Positions 1-9,757 of a DNA stretch of 24,083 nt are shown in pieces. The notes below the pieces were generated by a model. The model was not told the origin of the DNA. It worked only from the letters and a program-made list of their open reading frames with translations, and did no database searches. A program made the translations under genes and the position numbers. Positions within the stretch are counted from its first letter, which is position 1; each line of letters opens with the position of its first letter. This DNA is from Thiobacillus sp. (GTDB taxonomy: Bacteria; Pseudomonadota; Gammaproteobacteria; Burkholderiales; Thiobacillaceae), in NCBI RefSeq assembly GCF_024708915.1, contig NZ_JANJXQ010000010.1, positions 1 through 24,083 of the forward strand, written 5' to 3'.

Positions 1-2
1 CA

Positions 3-89
3 GCCCAGATGGCGGAATTGGTAGACGCACTAGGTTCAGGTCCTAGCGGTGGCAACACTGTGGAGGTTCGAGTCCTCTTCTGGGCACCA
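3..89 (+). tRNA. tRNA-Leu (anticodon CAG)
   Basis: The acceptor arm GCCCAGA (3-9) pairs with TCTGGGC (79-85), followed by discriminator A86 and an encoded CCA end (87-89). The anticodon stem CTAGG/CCTAG encloses the seven-base loop TTCAGGT, giving anticodon CAG, which reads the CUG leucine codon. The long variable arm (around GGTGGCAACACTG) is the class II form expected of tRNA-Leu. The T arm has the usual TTCGAGT loop. Only two bases of upstream sequence are present, so its promoter lies outside the window. Confidence 0.97.
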
Positions 90-99
90 GACGCTGCAA

Positions 100-130
100 G
101 CAAAAAGCCGACTTCGTGTCGGCTTTTTGC
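100..130. terminator. Bidirectional hairpin terminator between tRNA-Leu and purA
   Basis: A perfect 13-bp inverted repeat, GCAAAAAGCCGAC and its complement GTCGGCTTTTTGC, flanks a five-base loop TTCGT. The arms begin with an A-run and end with a T-run, so an RNA made from either strand forms a GC-rich stem followed by U residues. It lies 10 bases after the tRNA CCA end and about 23 bases beyond the purA stop codon, between two convergent transcription units. It can therefore end both. Confidence 0.88.
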
Positions 131-153
131 TTTTTCAAAGCGTGTTTCAGGCA

Positions 154-2432
<2,279 letters not shown>

Positions 2433-2447
2433 CTCGGTTCAGCCACA

Positions 2448-2636
2448 TCAATTCAGCATCATCAACAAAAAAAGGCCACCCAGCATCGAGGTGGCACCGA
2501 TAAAACGCAATTGGCCGTCGCCGAGTTCCAGCATCCTGCGGAAACCGTCCCGCCATACGGCGGGCGCGGCGAACGGCAGGACGCCTTCAATCACCAGCAG
2601 CAAGCCGATTGCTGCAAGCCCGTCGAGGCCGGTCAT
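2448..2636 (-). CDS. DUF2065 (YjeT-like) small inner-membrane protein
   Basis: This is a 62-residue protein with two hydrophobic segments (about 8-28 and 44-61) joined by a short charged loop containing WRDGFRRML. Length, layout and position directly after hflC match the YjeT/DUF2065 family, which lies next to hflKC in many Proteobacteria. Its function is not established. The ATG overlaps the hflC stop by four bases (ATGA), so its translation is probably coupled to hflC. The hisZ gene starts 15 bases after its stop. An accessory role in the HflKC membrane complex is only a guess from position. Confidence 0.9.
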   Translation of the reverse strand: MTGLDGLAAIGLLLVIEGVLPFAAPAVWRDGFRRMLELGDGQLRFIGATSMLGGLFLLMMLN

Positions 2637-3514
2637 TGCCCGCCGGCGGCACGCGGGTTCTTCATGTATTTGAAGAAGTCGGCGCTGGGGTCGAGCACCA
2701 TGACGTCGCTTTTGTTCTTGAAGCTCTCGCGATACGCCTGCATGCTGCGATAGAACGCATAGAATTCGGCGTTCCTGCCGTAGGCCGAGGCATACACGGC
2801 CGAGGCCTTGGCATCGCCCTCGCCCTTGACGCGCTGCGCGTCACGATAGGCATTGGCCACGATCACTTCCTTCTGCTTGTCGGCATCGGCCTTGATCTTT
2901 TCGGCTTCGGCCGCGCCGGTCGAACGCAGCTCGTTGGCCACCTGCTTGCGCTCGGCTTCCATCCGGCGGTAGACGTTTTCCGACACGGCTTCCGGCAGAT
3001 CGACCCGCTTGATCCGCACGTCCACCACCTGCACGCCGATCGTACGCGCGTCCGCGTCGGCCTTGGTGCGGATGATGCTCATGATTTCCTCGCGGCGCCC
3101 CGACACCACCTCGTTGACGGTGCGCTTGCCGAATTCGGCGCGCAGGCCGTCGTTGACGGTCTGATTCAGGCGGATCTGCGCCCGCATTTCGTCGCCGCCC
3201 ACCGACACGTAGAACTGCTTCGCATCGACCACGCGCCACTTGATGAAGGAATCGACCAGCACGTTTTTCTTTTCCGAGGTGATGAAACGCTCCGGGTCGG
3301 CCGCATCCAGCGTCAGGATACGGGTGTCGAAGAAACGTACGTTCTGCACCAGCGGCAGCTTGAAATACAGTCCCGGCGCTTTTTTCACCGACACCACTTC
3401 ACCCAACTGGAACACGATGGCGTTCTGCCGCTGGTCGACGGTAAACATGCTGCCGCTCAACACCACCAGCAGCACGATCAGGCCGATCAGTATGGGACCC
3501 AGACTTCTGCTCAT
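2633..3514 (-). CDS. hflC: HflC, SPFH-family modulator of FtsH protease
   Basis: HflC joins HflK in a large periplasm-facing membrane cage that surrounds FtsH and influences which membrane proteins it degrades. The 293-residue protein has one N-terminal membrane helix (about 5-23), then the SPFH/prohibitin domain beginning FTVDQRQNAIVFQLGEVV. A charged, Ala-rich helical region follows (EAERKQVANELRSTGAAEAEKIKADADKQK), typical of the coiled coil that builds the cage. The start codon overlaps the hflK stop by four bases, so the two subunits should be made in a coupled way. Length and domain order are normal. Confidence 0.97.
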   Translation of the reverse strand: MSRSLGPILIGLIVLLVVLSGSMFTVDQRQNAIVFQLGEVVSVKKAPGLYFKLPLVQNVRFFDTRILTLDAADPERFITSEKKNVLVDSFIKWRVVDAKQFYVSVGGDEMRAQIRLNQTVNDGLRAEFGKRTVNEVVSGRREEIMSIIRTKADADARTIGVQVVDVRIKRVDLPEAVSENVYRRMEAERKQVANELRSTGAAEAEKIKADADKQKEVIVANAYRDAQRVKGEGDAKASAVYASAYGRNAEFYAFYRSMQAYRESFKNKSDVMVLDPSADFFKYMKNPRAAGGQ

Positions 3515-4710
3515 GGCCGGTCCTCCCGTTCACGGCTGCGTAAAGCGTCGCGCGAACGCGTGTCCATGGGGGCGGGCGCGGCGGCCGGCTGCTGCGACAG
3601 CACGTCGGGCGCGCCGCTATAAGTCTGGCCGACAATCTGCTGCAATTTGTCGAGCGGCAGATACAGGAGGCTGTTGCCGCCCTTCTGGTCTACCAGCACT
3701 TTACTGGTGTTGTTCATCACAGTCTGCATGGTATCGAGATACATACGCTGGCGCGTCACCTGGGGCGCTTTCTGATATTCGGTAAAAATCTGCACAAAGC
3801 GGCTGGCTTCGCCCTCGGCATTGGCAATCACCGACAGCTTGTAACCCTCGGCTTCCTCTTGCAGGCGCGAAGCCAGGCCGCGGGCACGCGGCACCACGTC
3901 GTTGGAGTAAGCCTCGGCTTCATTTTTCAGGCGTTCGCGATCCTGCCCCGCCTTGACCGCATCGTCGAACGCGGCCTGCACCTGTTCGGGCGGCTGGATA
4001 TTCTGCAAGGTCACCTGGCTGATGCTGATGCCGGTCTTGTAGCGGTCGAGAATCTGCTGCATCAGCACCTTGGCCTGTGCGGCAATATCGGCACGGCCTT
4101 CATACAGCACGAAATCCATCTTGTTCTTGCCGACGATTTCGCGCATCGCGGTCTCGGCCACCTGCAGCACCGAATCTTCAGGCGCGCGGTTGACGAACAG
4201 GAATTCCTTCGGATCCTTGAGGATGTATTGCACCGCGAATTGCAGATCGATGATGTTCTCGTCGTCGGTCAGCATCAGCGATTCTTTCAGCACCTTGCTT
4301 TTTACCGAGGTGCGGTAACCGACTTCGACGGTGCGCACCTGATCGACGTTGACCACTTCGCGCGATTCGATCGGCCACGGCAGATGCCAGCGCGGGCCGG
4401 GCTCGGTGGTCTCGACATATTGCCCAAAGCGCAGCACCAGGCCGCGCTGGCCGGCGTCGATGATGTAGAACCCGCTCGCCACCCACACCACGACCAGCGC
4501 GCCGATCAGCAAACCGACCAGATTGCCGCCTCCTGGCAATCCGCCGGAGGAAAAGCCATCGCCGCCGCTGCCGCCGCCCCCGGTGTTCTTGTTGCCGAAC
4601 ATGCCATTGAGACGCTGATTGATGCGCCGCCAAAGCTCGTCCAGATCGGGCGGTCCGCTGTTTTTGTTGCGGTTACCGTTGTTGCCCCATTGCGGGTCGT
4701 TCCAGGCCAT
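3511..4710 (-). CDS. hflK: HflK, SPFH-family modulator of FtsH protease
   Basis: HflK is the partner of HflC in the FtsH-associated complex of the inner membrane. The 399-residue protein begins with a Gly/Asn-rich cytoplasmic tail (including GGGGSGGDGFSSGG near 44-57), characteristic of HflK. A single membrane helix follows (about 63-83), then the SPFH domain starting FYIIDAGQRGLVLRFG and a long helical region. The C-terminus is Pro/Ala/Arg-rich. The ATG at 4710-4708 lies 11 bases after the hflX stop, without a strong ribosome site, and the gene ends in a four-base overlap with hflC. The hflX-hflK-hflC order is the classical one. Confidence 0.97.
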   Translation of the reverse strand: MAWNDPQWGNNGNRNKNSGPPDLDELWRRINQRLNGMFGNKNTGGGGSGGDGFSSGGLPGGGNLVGLLIGALVVVWVASGFYIIDAGQRGLVLRFGQYVETTEPGPRWHLPWPIESREVVNVDQVRTVEVGYRTSVKSKVLKESLMLTDDENIIDLQFAVQYILKDPKEFLFVNRAPEDSVLQVAETAMREIVGKNKMDFVLYEGRADIAAQAKVLMQQILDRYKTGISISQVTLQNIQPPEQVQAAFDDAVKAGQDRERLKNEAEAYSNDVVPRARGLASRLQEEAEGYKLSVIANAEGEASRFVQIFTEYQKAPQVTRQRMYLDTMQTVMNNTSKVLVDQKGGNSLLYLPLDKLQQIVGQTYSGAPDVLSQQPAAAPAPMDTRSRDALRSREREDRP

Positions 4711-4721
4711 ATGGTTTATGT

Positions 4722-5906
4722 TTACGTAGAGAAAACTGTGGTTTGGGGAGAAGGGTCGTCTGGTTTGCCGGCTTCATTCCGGAGCCGCACGGCCAGCAGG
4801 ATTTCCGACAGCGCCTCGCGTAAAAGTTCAATCCCGGCGCCAGTTTGCGCGGATACATACACGCTGTGGAGTTTACCATACTCGTCGCGCCCGACTCCTG
4901 GCGCAACGCCCGTCAAATCGAGCTTGTTGTAGACCCGCAGCTGCGGCACGGCATCTGCGCCGATTTCTTTCAGCACCTTGTCGACCGCCTCGATCTGTCG
5001 TTCGCGCCCGGGGCTGGCCGAATCGATCACGTGCAGAAGCAAATCGGCTTCGGCGGTGGCTTCCAGCGTGGCGCGGAAGGCAGCCACCAGGTCATGCGGC
5101 AGGCGGGTGATGAAGCCGACGGTATCGGCCAGCACCACTTCGCCGCTCGCCGGCTCGGCGCCGGCCGATTCAGCCAGGCGCGGCAGATAGATCTTGCGCG
5201 TGGTGGTGTCGAGCGTGGCGAACAGCTGGTCGGCCGCGTAGGCGCCGGCGCGCGTCAGCACATTGAACAGGGTGGATTTGCCCGCATTGGTGTAGCCCAC
5301 CAGCGCCACCGACAACACCTGCTGGCGCGAGCGCGAACGCCGCTGGGTGCGGCGCTGCCTGCCCAGCTTGGCGAGCCGTTCGCGCAGCGCCTTGACCCGC
5401 ACGCCGAGCAGGCGACGGTCGGTTTCCAGCTGTTTCTCGCCGGGGCCGCGCATGCCAACGCCGCCGCGCTGGCGCTCGAGGTGGGTCCAGCCGCGCACCA
5501 GGCGGGTCGACAGGTGTTGCAGCTGGGCCAGTTCGACCTGCAGCTTGCCTTCGGCGCTCTGCGCGCGGCGGGCAAAGATGTCCAGAATCAGGCTGGTGCG
5601 GTCGATCACCCGGCACTGCAGGCGGCGCTCCAGATTGCGCTCCTGTGCAGGCGACAGTTCGTGATTGAAGATGACAACGTCGGCCTCGGTGGCAGCGACC
5701 AGCGCCGCGATTTCATCGGCCTTGCCGCTACCCACGAACAGCGCAGCATCCGCGCGGCTGCGTTTGCCCTGGACCTCGCCCCGGATATCGAGTCCGGCAC
5801 CGGCCGCCAGCAGACGCAGCTCGGCCACGCTTTCGGCAAAATCCGGCGTCGCGAAATCGAGCGCTACCAGAATGACCCGCTCGCCGCCCGCGTGCCGCTC
5901 GATCAA
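4722..5906 (-). CDS. hflX: HflX, ribosome-associated GTPase
   Basis: HflX is a GTPase that binds the 50S subunit and splits stalled or stress-damaged 70S ribosomes. The 394-residue protein has the N-terminal HflX domain (with NHELSPAQERNLE near 81-93), a helical linker containing GMRGPGEKQLETDRR, and a G domain. G-domain motifs are GYTNAGKS at 204-211 (G1), DTVGFI at 261-266 (G3), NKLD at 327-330 (G4) and SAQTG at 352-356 (G5). The reading frame starts with TTG at 5906-5904, with a purine-rich GGGGAGAG upstream. I see no nearby ATG that keeps the conserved N-terminus. Unlike the usual arrangement, hfq is not directly upstream. Confidence 0.96.
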   Translation of the reverse strand: MIERHAGGERVILVALDFATPDFAESVAELRLLAAGAGLDIRGEVQGKRSRADAALFVGSGKADEIAALVAATEADVVIFNHELSPAQERNLERRLQCRVIDRTSLILDIFARRAQSAEGKLQVELAQLQHLSTRLVRGWTHLERQRGGVGMRGPGEKQLETDRRLLGVRVKALRERLAKLGRQRRTQRRSRSRQQVLSVALVGYTNAGKSTLFNVLTRAGAYAADQLFATLDTTTRKIYLPRLAESAGAEPASGEVVLADTVGFITRLPHDLVAAFRATLEATAEADLLLHVIDSASPGRERQIEAVDKVLKEIGADAVPQLRVYNKLDLTGVAPGVGRDEYGKLHSVYVSAQTGAGIELLREALSEILLAVRLRNEAGKPDDPSPQTTVFST

Positions 5907-5931
5907 AGGGGCTCTCCCCGTCTCCGCCCGC

Positions 5932-6018
5932 TCACTGGACGAAACACGCGCCTGCCGGCACTACGAAATTGACCATATCGATCCGCAGGATCCCTGGCGT
6001 ATCGGGCTTGGCATGCAT
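5932..6018 (-). CDS. Possible 28-residue peptide gene upstream of hflX
   Basis: An ATG at 6018-6016 opens 28 codons and a TGA at 5934-5932. Upstream is AGGAAACGAGAGG, a believable ribosome site ending about seven bases before the ATG. The peptide starts MHAKPDTPGIL and ends VPAGACFVQ, with one Cys and a mildly hydrophobic middle (MVNFVV). It lies between the stop of the GAF-GGDEF-EAL gene (about 50 bases upstream) and the TTG start of hflX (25 bases downstream). I do not recognise it. It could be a real small protein, a leader peptide that tunes hflX translation, or chance. The spacing and ribosome site favour translation, but conservation cannot be judged here. Confidence 0.45.
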   Translation of the reverse strand: MHAKPDTPGILRIDMVNFVVPAGACFVQ

Positions 6019-6068
6019 TGTGGGCCTCTCGTTTCCTGTTGGTTTCGGCGCTTGAGTCCAGCCCGGGA

Positions 6069-7877
6069 TCAAGCCAGCTGCGGGCGGCCGAAATGCCAGC
6101 CCTGTCCGTAGTCCACGCCCATGTCCGCAAGGATACGTGCAGTCTCCGCATCCTCGACGTGCTCGGCCACGGTATGCATGCCCTCCTTGCGCGCAAAATT
6201 CGCCAGGCTCTCGACGATGCCCGCCACCTTGCGGTCCTGGCGCATATGCGACACCAGCCAGCCTTCGATTTTCAGGAAGCTGACCGGCAGATGCGCCAGG
6301 TACAGATAGGACGAATAGCCGCTGCCGAAATCGTCCAGCGCCAGCCGGAAGCCGAAGTCGACGAAGGGCTGCAAATCGGCACGCAATTTCTCCAGGCTGA
6401 CGATACGCTGACGCTCGGTCAGTTCCAGCACGATGGGCTTGACCTGCCCCGGCATCGCACCGCAGGTCCGACAATAGCCCATGGCGTTGTCGAGCATCTC
6501 CTCGACCAGATCGCGCCGCGCCAGGAATTGCGGCGACACATTCACGAAATGGGCAAAATCGGTCACGCCGCCATCATGCATTCGCGCCACGCAATGCTGC
6601 ATCACGTTGCGGATCACCTGGCGGTCGATTTCAGCCATCAGCCCGAGCCCTTCCGCCATGTCGACGAACTCCTGGGCCTCGACGATCTCGCCGGCCGCGG
6701 TCTCGATGCGCGCCAGCGCTTCGTCCGCAACGGCCAGCCCGGTCTGCAAATCGACGATGCCCTGCGAGGCCAGCCTGACCCGGTTTTCCGCCAGCGCCTG
6801 GCGCAGCAGCGCACTGTTCCACGGCAGATGAGTATGCGCCGCCACTCTGACCTGGTCGCGGCCATCGGCCTTGGCCCGATACAAGGCATGGTCGATTTTC
6901 TCCAGCATCGGCAGGGTTTCGCTGTCGTTCACGCCGAAAGCCGCCACGCCCGCCGAGAAGCTCAGCGAAATGGTCCCCACGCTGGTCTGGATGGGCGTCG
7001 TGCGGGCCTGGCCGGCCAGCCGTTCCATGATGCCGGCAGCCTCGTCCGCGGCGCTGCCATGCAGCACGAACAAAAATTCTTCCCCGCCCCAGCGCGCCAC
7101 CCAGTCGCCTTCGCGCAGCCCGCTCTCGAAGCGGCGCGCCACGGCTTTCAGCACTTCGTCTCCCACGGCATGGCCGTAGCGATCGTTCACCATCTTGAAA
7201 TGGTCGAGGTCGACCAGGGCCAGCGCGAAGCCATGGCCGTCGCGCGGCGTGCGCGCCCGCTCCTTTTGCAGGCGCTCTTCGGCCGCCCGCCGGTTCGGCA
7301 GGCCGGTCAGCGGATCGGTCAGCGCGATGCGCTGCAGCAGATCCTTTTGCGCGGACTGATGCAGGGCATTGCCGAGCCAATCGGCGATCAGATTCATGTA
7401 GGCGACATCCACTGCGTCGGGCGGCGATTCGCTGCGCCTGCGCAAAAAGGCCAGCACCCAGCGCGTCTCGTCGCCGGCCGACACCGGAATCCCGGAGAAG
7501 GTGCGCATGCCAAACTCGGTCACCATCGGATTGTCTGCATACTGGGGATGCGCGGCCAGATCGGCGACATGGGACGGCGTACGGGTATGGTAGACAACAC
7601 GGCACAGCGACACGTCCATCGCCTGCCTGCTGCCTTCCGGAAACACCCCCAGGCGATCGCTGACATAGCGCGCGGTGCAGTGCTCGCCCAGCTCGCCCAG
7701 CACCACCAGATCCATGTCCAGCACGTCGGCCGCCATCGCCAGCATGGCACGGATGCGCTCGGCGTCGCCCAGGCCGCCCTGCACCGACAGCTTCCACAAA
7801 GCATTCAGGCGGTCGACGTGCGTGCCGCCGTGGCTCGCCAACGGCGCGTGCGGACTGGATTGGTTGACTCGCTGCAT
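6069..7877 (-). CDS. Soluble GAF-GGDEF-EAL cyclic-di-GMP synthase/phosphodiesterase
   Basis: A 602-residue protein without membrane segments. Residues about 28-170 look like a GAF sensor domain (with SLCRVVYHTRTP and GMRTFSGIPV). Residues 187-345 form a GGDEF domain with LTDPLTGLPNRR and the active GGEEF signature at 264-268. An RxxD product-inhibition site (R255-D258) sits the correct five residues before it. Residues about 355-602 form an EAL domain: the EAL core is DEALARIE, with metal and catalytic positions kept in FVNVS, LELTE, LDDFGSGYSS, LKIEG, AEHVE and YGQGWHFG. LKIE in place of LKID and RIE after EAL are departures from consensus. Both activities are possible on sequence. The signal sensed is unknown. 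It follows the GalT-like gene after 64 bases. Confidence 0.95.
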   Translation of the reverse strand: MQRVNQSSPHAPLASHGGTHVDRLNALWKLSVQGGLGDAERIRAMLAMAADVLDMDLVVLGELGEHCTARYVSDRLGVFPEGSRQAMDVSLCRVVYHTRTPSHVADLAAHPQYADNPMVTEFGMRTFSGIPVSAGDETRWVLAFLRRRSESPPDAVDVAYMNLIADWLGNALHQSAQKDLLQRIALTDPLTGLPNRRAAEERLQKERARTPRDGHGFALALVDLDHFKMVNDRYGHAVGDEVLKAVARRFESGLREGDWVARWGGEEFLFVLHGSAADEAAGIMERLAGQARTTPIQTSVGTISLSFSAGVAAFGVNDSETLPMLEKIDHALYRAKADGRDQVRVAAHTHLPWNSALLRQALAENRVRLASQGIVDLQTGLAVADEALARIETAAGEIVEAQEFVDMAEGLGLMAEIDRQVIRNVMQHCVARMHDGGVTDFAHFVNVSPQFLARRDLVEEMLDNAMGYCRTCGAMPGQVKPIVLELTERQRIVSLEKLRADLQPFVDFGFRLALDDFGSGYSSYLYLAHLPVSFLKIEGWLVSHMRQDRKVAGIVESLANFARKEGMHTVAEHVEDAETARILADMGVDYGQGWHFGRPQLA

Positions 7878-7941
7878 GATCGCCGCCGGGGCTGGTTAAC
7901 GGGGCGTCATTCTAGCCTTATCGCCAGCCTTACCGCGACCG

Positions 7942-9048
7942 TTACAAATCCACTGCACGCAAACGCTCGGCGGCCTGTTCCGGGTTGATGGTGTTGACGA
8001 ACAGCCCCGAGCCCAGTTCGAACCCGGTCGGAATGGAGGTGCGCGGGCAGATTTCCAGATGCCAGTGATAGCTCGCGGCGTACGGCGCGCCCTGTTTCGA
8101 GTCCGTCCCGCCATGCGGCACGGAGTGCAGGAAGAAATTGTACTGCGCGCCGCCGATGACGGCATCCAGCCGCGCCATGGTGCGCTTCACCACCCGCGCC
8201 AGGTCGGCCAGATCCTCGCCGCGCACGTCGAGAAAATCGGCCTGATGCGCCAGCGGCAGGATGTGCACTTCCCATTCGTAACGGCTGGCGAAGGGCTTGA
8301 TTGCGATGAACTTCTCGCCGCGCTCGACCACATACTGACCGACGTTGATCTTGCGCCGCACAGCGCCCGAATTGCGGTCGTAGATCGTCGCCTCGAAGGT
8401 CAGCGCCTCGTCGATCAGCGCGCAGAAAATGCAGTGGTGGTGCTTGGCGTAATACGCGGCGCTGTTCTTCACCTCGGCGTCGACGTTCTCCGGCACCACC
8501 GGCATCGCGATCACCTGGCTGTGCGTATGCGGAATCGACGCGCCGGCCGCCGGGCCGAAATTCTTGAATACCAGCACGTATTTGAGGCGTTCATCGGACG
8601 CGAACAGCTGCTGCATGCGCGCCTGGTAGACGCCGAACAGCGCGGCCAAATGGCTTTCCGCCATGTCCTGCACGGCAATGCCATGCTCGTGGTGATCGAT
8701 GATGACTTCGTGCCGGCCGTAGCCGTCGATGGTCTGCTGCAGGCCGAAGTTGAAGTTCGCTTGTTCGCGATCGTCGCCCAGCACCGGGTAGAGGTTTTCC
8801 ACCATGCGAATCTGCCAGTCGCCGTCCGCCGGCCAGCTCAGGATCACCGGCGGCGTCTTGTGCTCGTTGCCGCGGCAGAACGGGCAGGTTTCGACGTGCT
8901 TGCGGGTGTCGCGTGGCGCCAGTTCCTCGGCTTTTTTCGGGCGCATGCTGCGCGCGGTGGCGACCAGCACCGATTCGCTCGGCACGATGGGATTGATGCG
9001 GATTTCGCGGACTTCGCTGCTATTGTCCGGGGCGTTCGGGTCTGACAT
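7942..9048 (-). CDS. GalT-family nucleotidyltransferase (hexose-1-P uridylyltransferase or APS:phosphate adenylyltransferase)
   Basis: A 368-residue HIT-superfamily protein of the GalT branch. The active-site triad is HTHSQ at 174-178, where the second His would carry the covalent nucleotide. Other conserved elements are CPFC at 55-58 and CIFC at 206-209 (zinc ligands), ENLYPVL near 84-90, FKNFGPAAGASIPH before the active site, and HWHLEICPR at 328-336. The start ATG has a strong AAGGAG ribosome site. GalT moves UMP between UDP-glucose and galactose-1-phosphate, but no galK, galE or galM is nearby. The APS:phosphate adenylyltransferase known from Thiobacillus denitrificans belongs to the same fold group and has a similar size (about 41 kDa), so the substrate cannot be assigned from sequence alone. 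It is divergent from the plus-strand pair. Confidence 0.9.
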   Translation of the reverse strand: MSDPNAPDNSSEVREIRINPIVPSESVLVATARSMRPKKAEELAPRDTRKHVETCPFCRGNEHKTPPVILSWPADGDWQIRMVENLYPVLGDDREQANFNFGLQQTIDGYGRHEVIIDHHEHGIAVQDMAESHLAALFGVYQARMQQLFASDERLKYVLVFKNFGPAAGASIPHTHSQVIAMPVVPENVDAEVKNSAAYYAKHHHCIFCALIDEALTFEATIYDRNSGAVRRKINVGQYVVERGEKFIAIKPFASRYEWEVHILPLAHQADFLDVRGEDLADLARVVKRTMARLDAVIGGAQYNFFLHSVPHGGTDSKQGAPYAASYHWHLEICPRTSIPTGFELGSGLFVNTINPEQAAERLRAVDL

Positions 9049-9070
9049 GCGGTTTCTCCTTTGCCGGGAA

Positions 9071-9114
9071 GCATAAAGCAGCCGCCCGGTGCCGGCGGTT
9101 CATTCTGCTTATGC
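9071..9114. promoter_or_regulatory. Nested inverted repeat in the galT-like 5' region
   Basis: GCATAAAGCAG (9071-9081) and CTGCTTATGC (9105-9114) are inverted copies that differ by one bulged A. Between them lies a second inverted repeat, CCGCC (9082-9086) and GGCGG (9094-9098). The structure is 23 bases upstream of the GalT-like start codon, in the divergent region shared with the plus-strand pair. It could be an operator or a 5' leader hairpin. There is no T-run directly after it on the minus strand, so a simple terminator there is unlikely. The role is inferred from structure only. Confidence 0.4.
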
Positions 9115-9159
9115 CCCCAGTCAGGCTTTTTATCCCCCCGCTTTCACCAGGGACTTGCG

Positions 9160-9188
9160 TTGACGAAGCCCCGGCCGGCACCGACAAT
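9160..9188 (+). promoter_or_regulatory. Sigma70-type promoter for the plus-strand pair
   Basis: TTGACG (9160-9165, five of six matches to the -35 consensus) is followed after exactly 17 bases by GACAAT (9183-9188, four of six matches to the -10 consensus). Transcription would begin near 9195 and give a leader of about 27 bases before the ATG at 9222. It is the best promoter-like sequence in this intergenic region and points to the two small genes. Confidence 0.55.
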
Positions 9189-9221
9189 ATTGAACCTTTG
9201 CTGGTTTCCGGAGTATTCCCC

Positions 9222-9503
9222 ATGGACGAAAAAGCCCTGCACGACGAGCAGCGCCTGATGCGCATGATGCGCAAAACGCTCACCTCCATCGTGCGCGACA
9301 CCGCGCCGCGCGACGGCAACCCCAGCCCGCTGTCCGAGGCCACCGTGCTCGGCATCAAGGATTGCCTGCTGGTGATCTCCGGCCGCGAAACCGAACTTGC
9401 CCAGCTCACCGGCCGCACCCTTGAAGAGCGCCCGCACTTCAGCGACGAGACGCCCAACAGCCACGCCGTCAAGATCAGCAGCATCCCGAAAAAAACGCAC
9501 TGA
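9222..9503 (+). CDS. Conserved-looking hypothetical protein, 93 residues
   Basis: A small soluble, mostly helical protein starting MDEKALHDEQRLMRMMRKTL and ending in a basic tail (SIPKKTH). It has no signal peptide, membrane segment or motif I can name. Single Cys at about residue 49 (IKDCLLVIS). The ATG at 9222 has GGAG eight bases upstream, which decides it over a longer reading frame that opens at 9111 without a ribosome site. A promoter-like sequence stands at 9160-9188. The stop codon is two bases before the next gene, so the two are almost certainly co-translated. Codon use resembles its neighbours. Function unknown. The neighbouring cyclic-di-GMP and GalT-like genes are on the opposite strand. 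Confidence 0.8.
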   Translation: MDEKALHDEQRLMRMMRKTLTSIVRDTAPRDGNPSPLSEATVLGIKDCLLVISGRETELAQLTGRTLEERPHFSDETPNSHAVKISSIPKKTH

Positions 9504-9505
9504 GC

Positions 9506-9757
9506 ATGCCGCAAGCCAGCAGCCTGTTCACCGATGTCGAATCCAGTGTCGTCGGCACCTCGGCGGTCGTGATCTATTCGCCTTCCGGCAAGACCCGCAA
9601 GCGCTTCCCCGAGGGCGTGGTCGAAGTCTACGCCAGCGAAGCCGAGGCGCTGGCGCACGCCGACCCCGCCAAGCACCGCCATGCCGCGATTGCCAGCGGC
9701 CCGTCGCGTTCGTCGGAAGGCTTCAAGCTGTTCTATCTGGTGCGCTGGCTGGATTGA
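9506..9757 (+). CDS. Hypothetical protein, 83 residues
   Basis: The ATG at 9506 follows the stop of the preceding gene by two bases, a spacing typical of translational coupling. No separate strong ribosome site is visible. The protein is soluble, with a likely beta-rich first half (SAVVIYSPSGKTRKRFPEGVVEVY) and a C-terminal strand-like KLFYLVRWLD. I recognise no domain. Its last 35 bases overlap, in antisense, the end of the membrane GGDEF-EAL gene that reads toward it. That leaves no room for a conventional terminator between the convergent genes. The two small proteins may act together, but this is inferred only from the tight spacing. Confidence 0.75.
   Translation: MPQASSLFTDVESSVVGTSAVVIYSPSGKTRKRFPEGVVEVYASEAEALAHADPAKHRHAAIASGPSRSSEGFKLFYLVRWLD

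Noticed and set aside
6018..7988. Open frame of about 650 codons on the plus strand
   Set aside because: It is antisense to the GAF-GGDEF-EAL gene, whose domains and motifs are clear. The plus-strand translation shows no family signature.
9049..9221. A promoter for the GalT-like gene
   Set aside because: A -10-like TATGCT exists on the minus strand, but no acceptable -35 stands at the right distance, so I did not list it.
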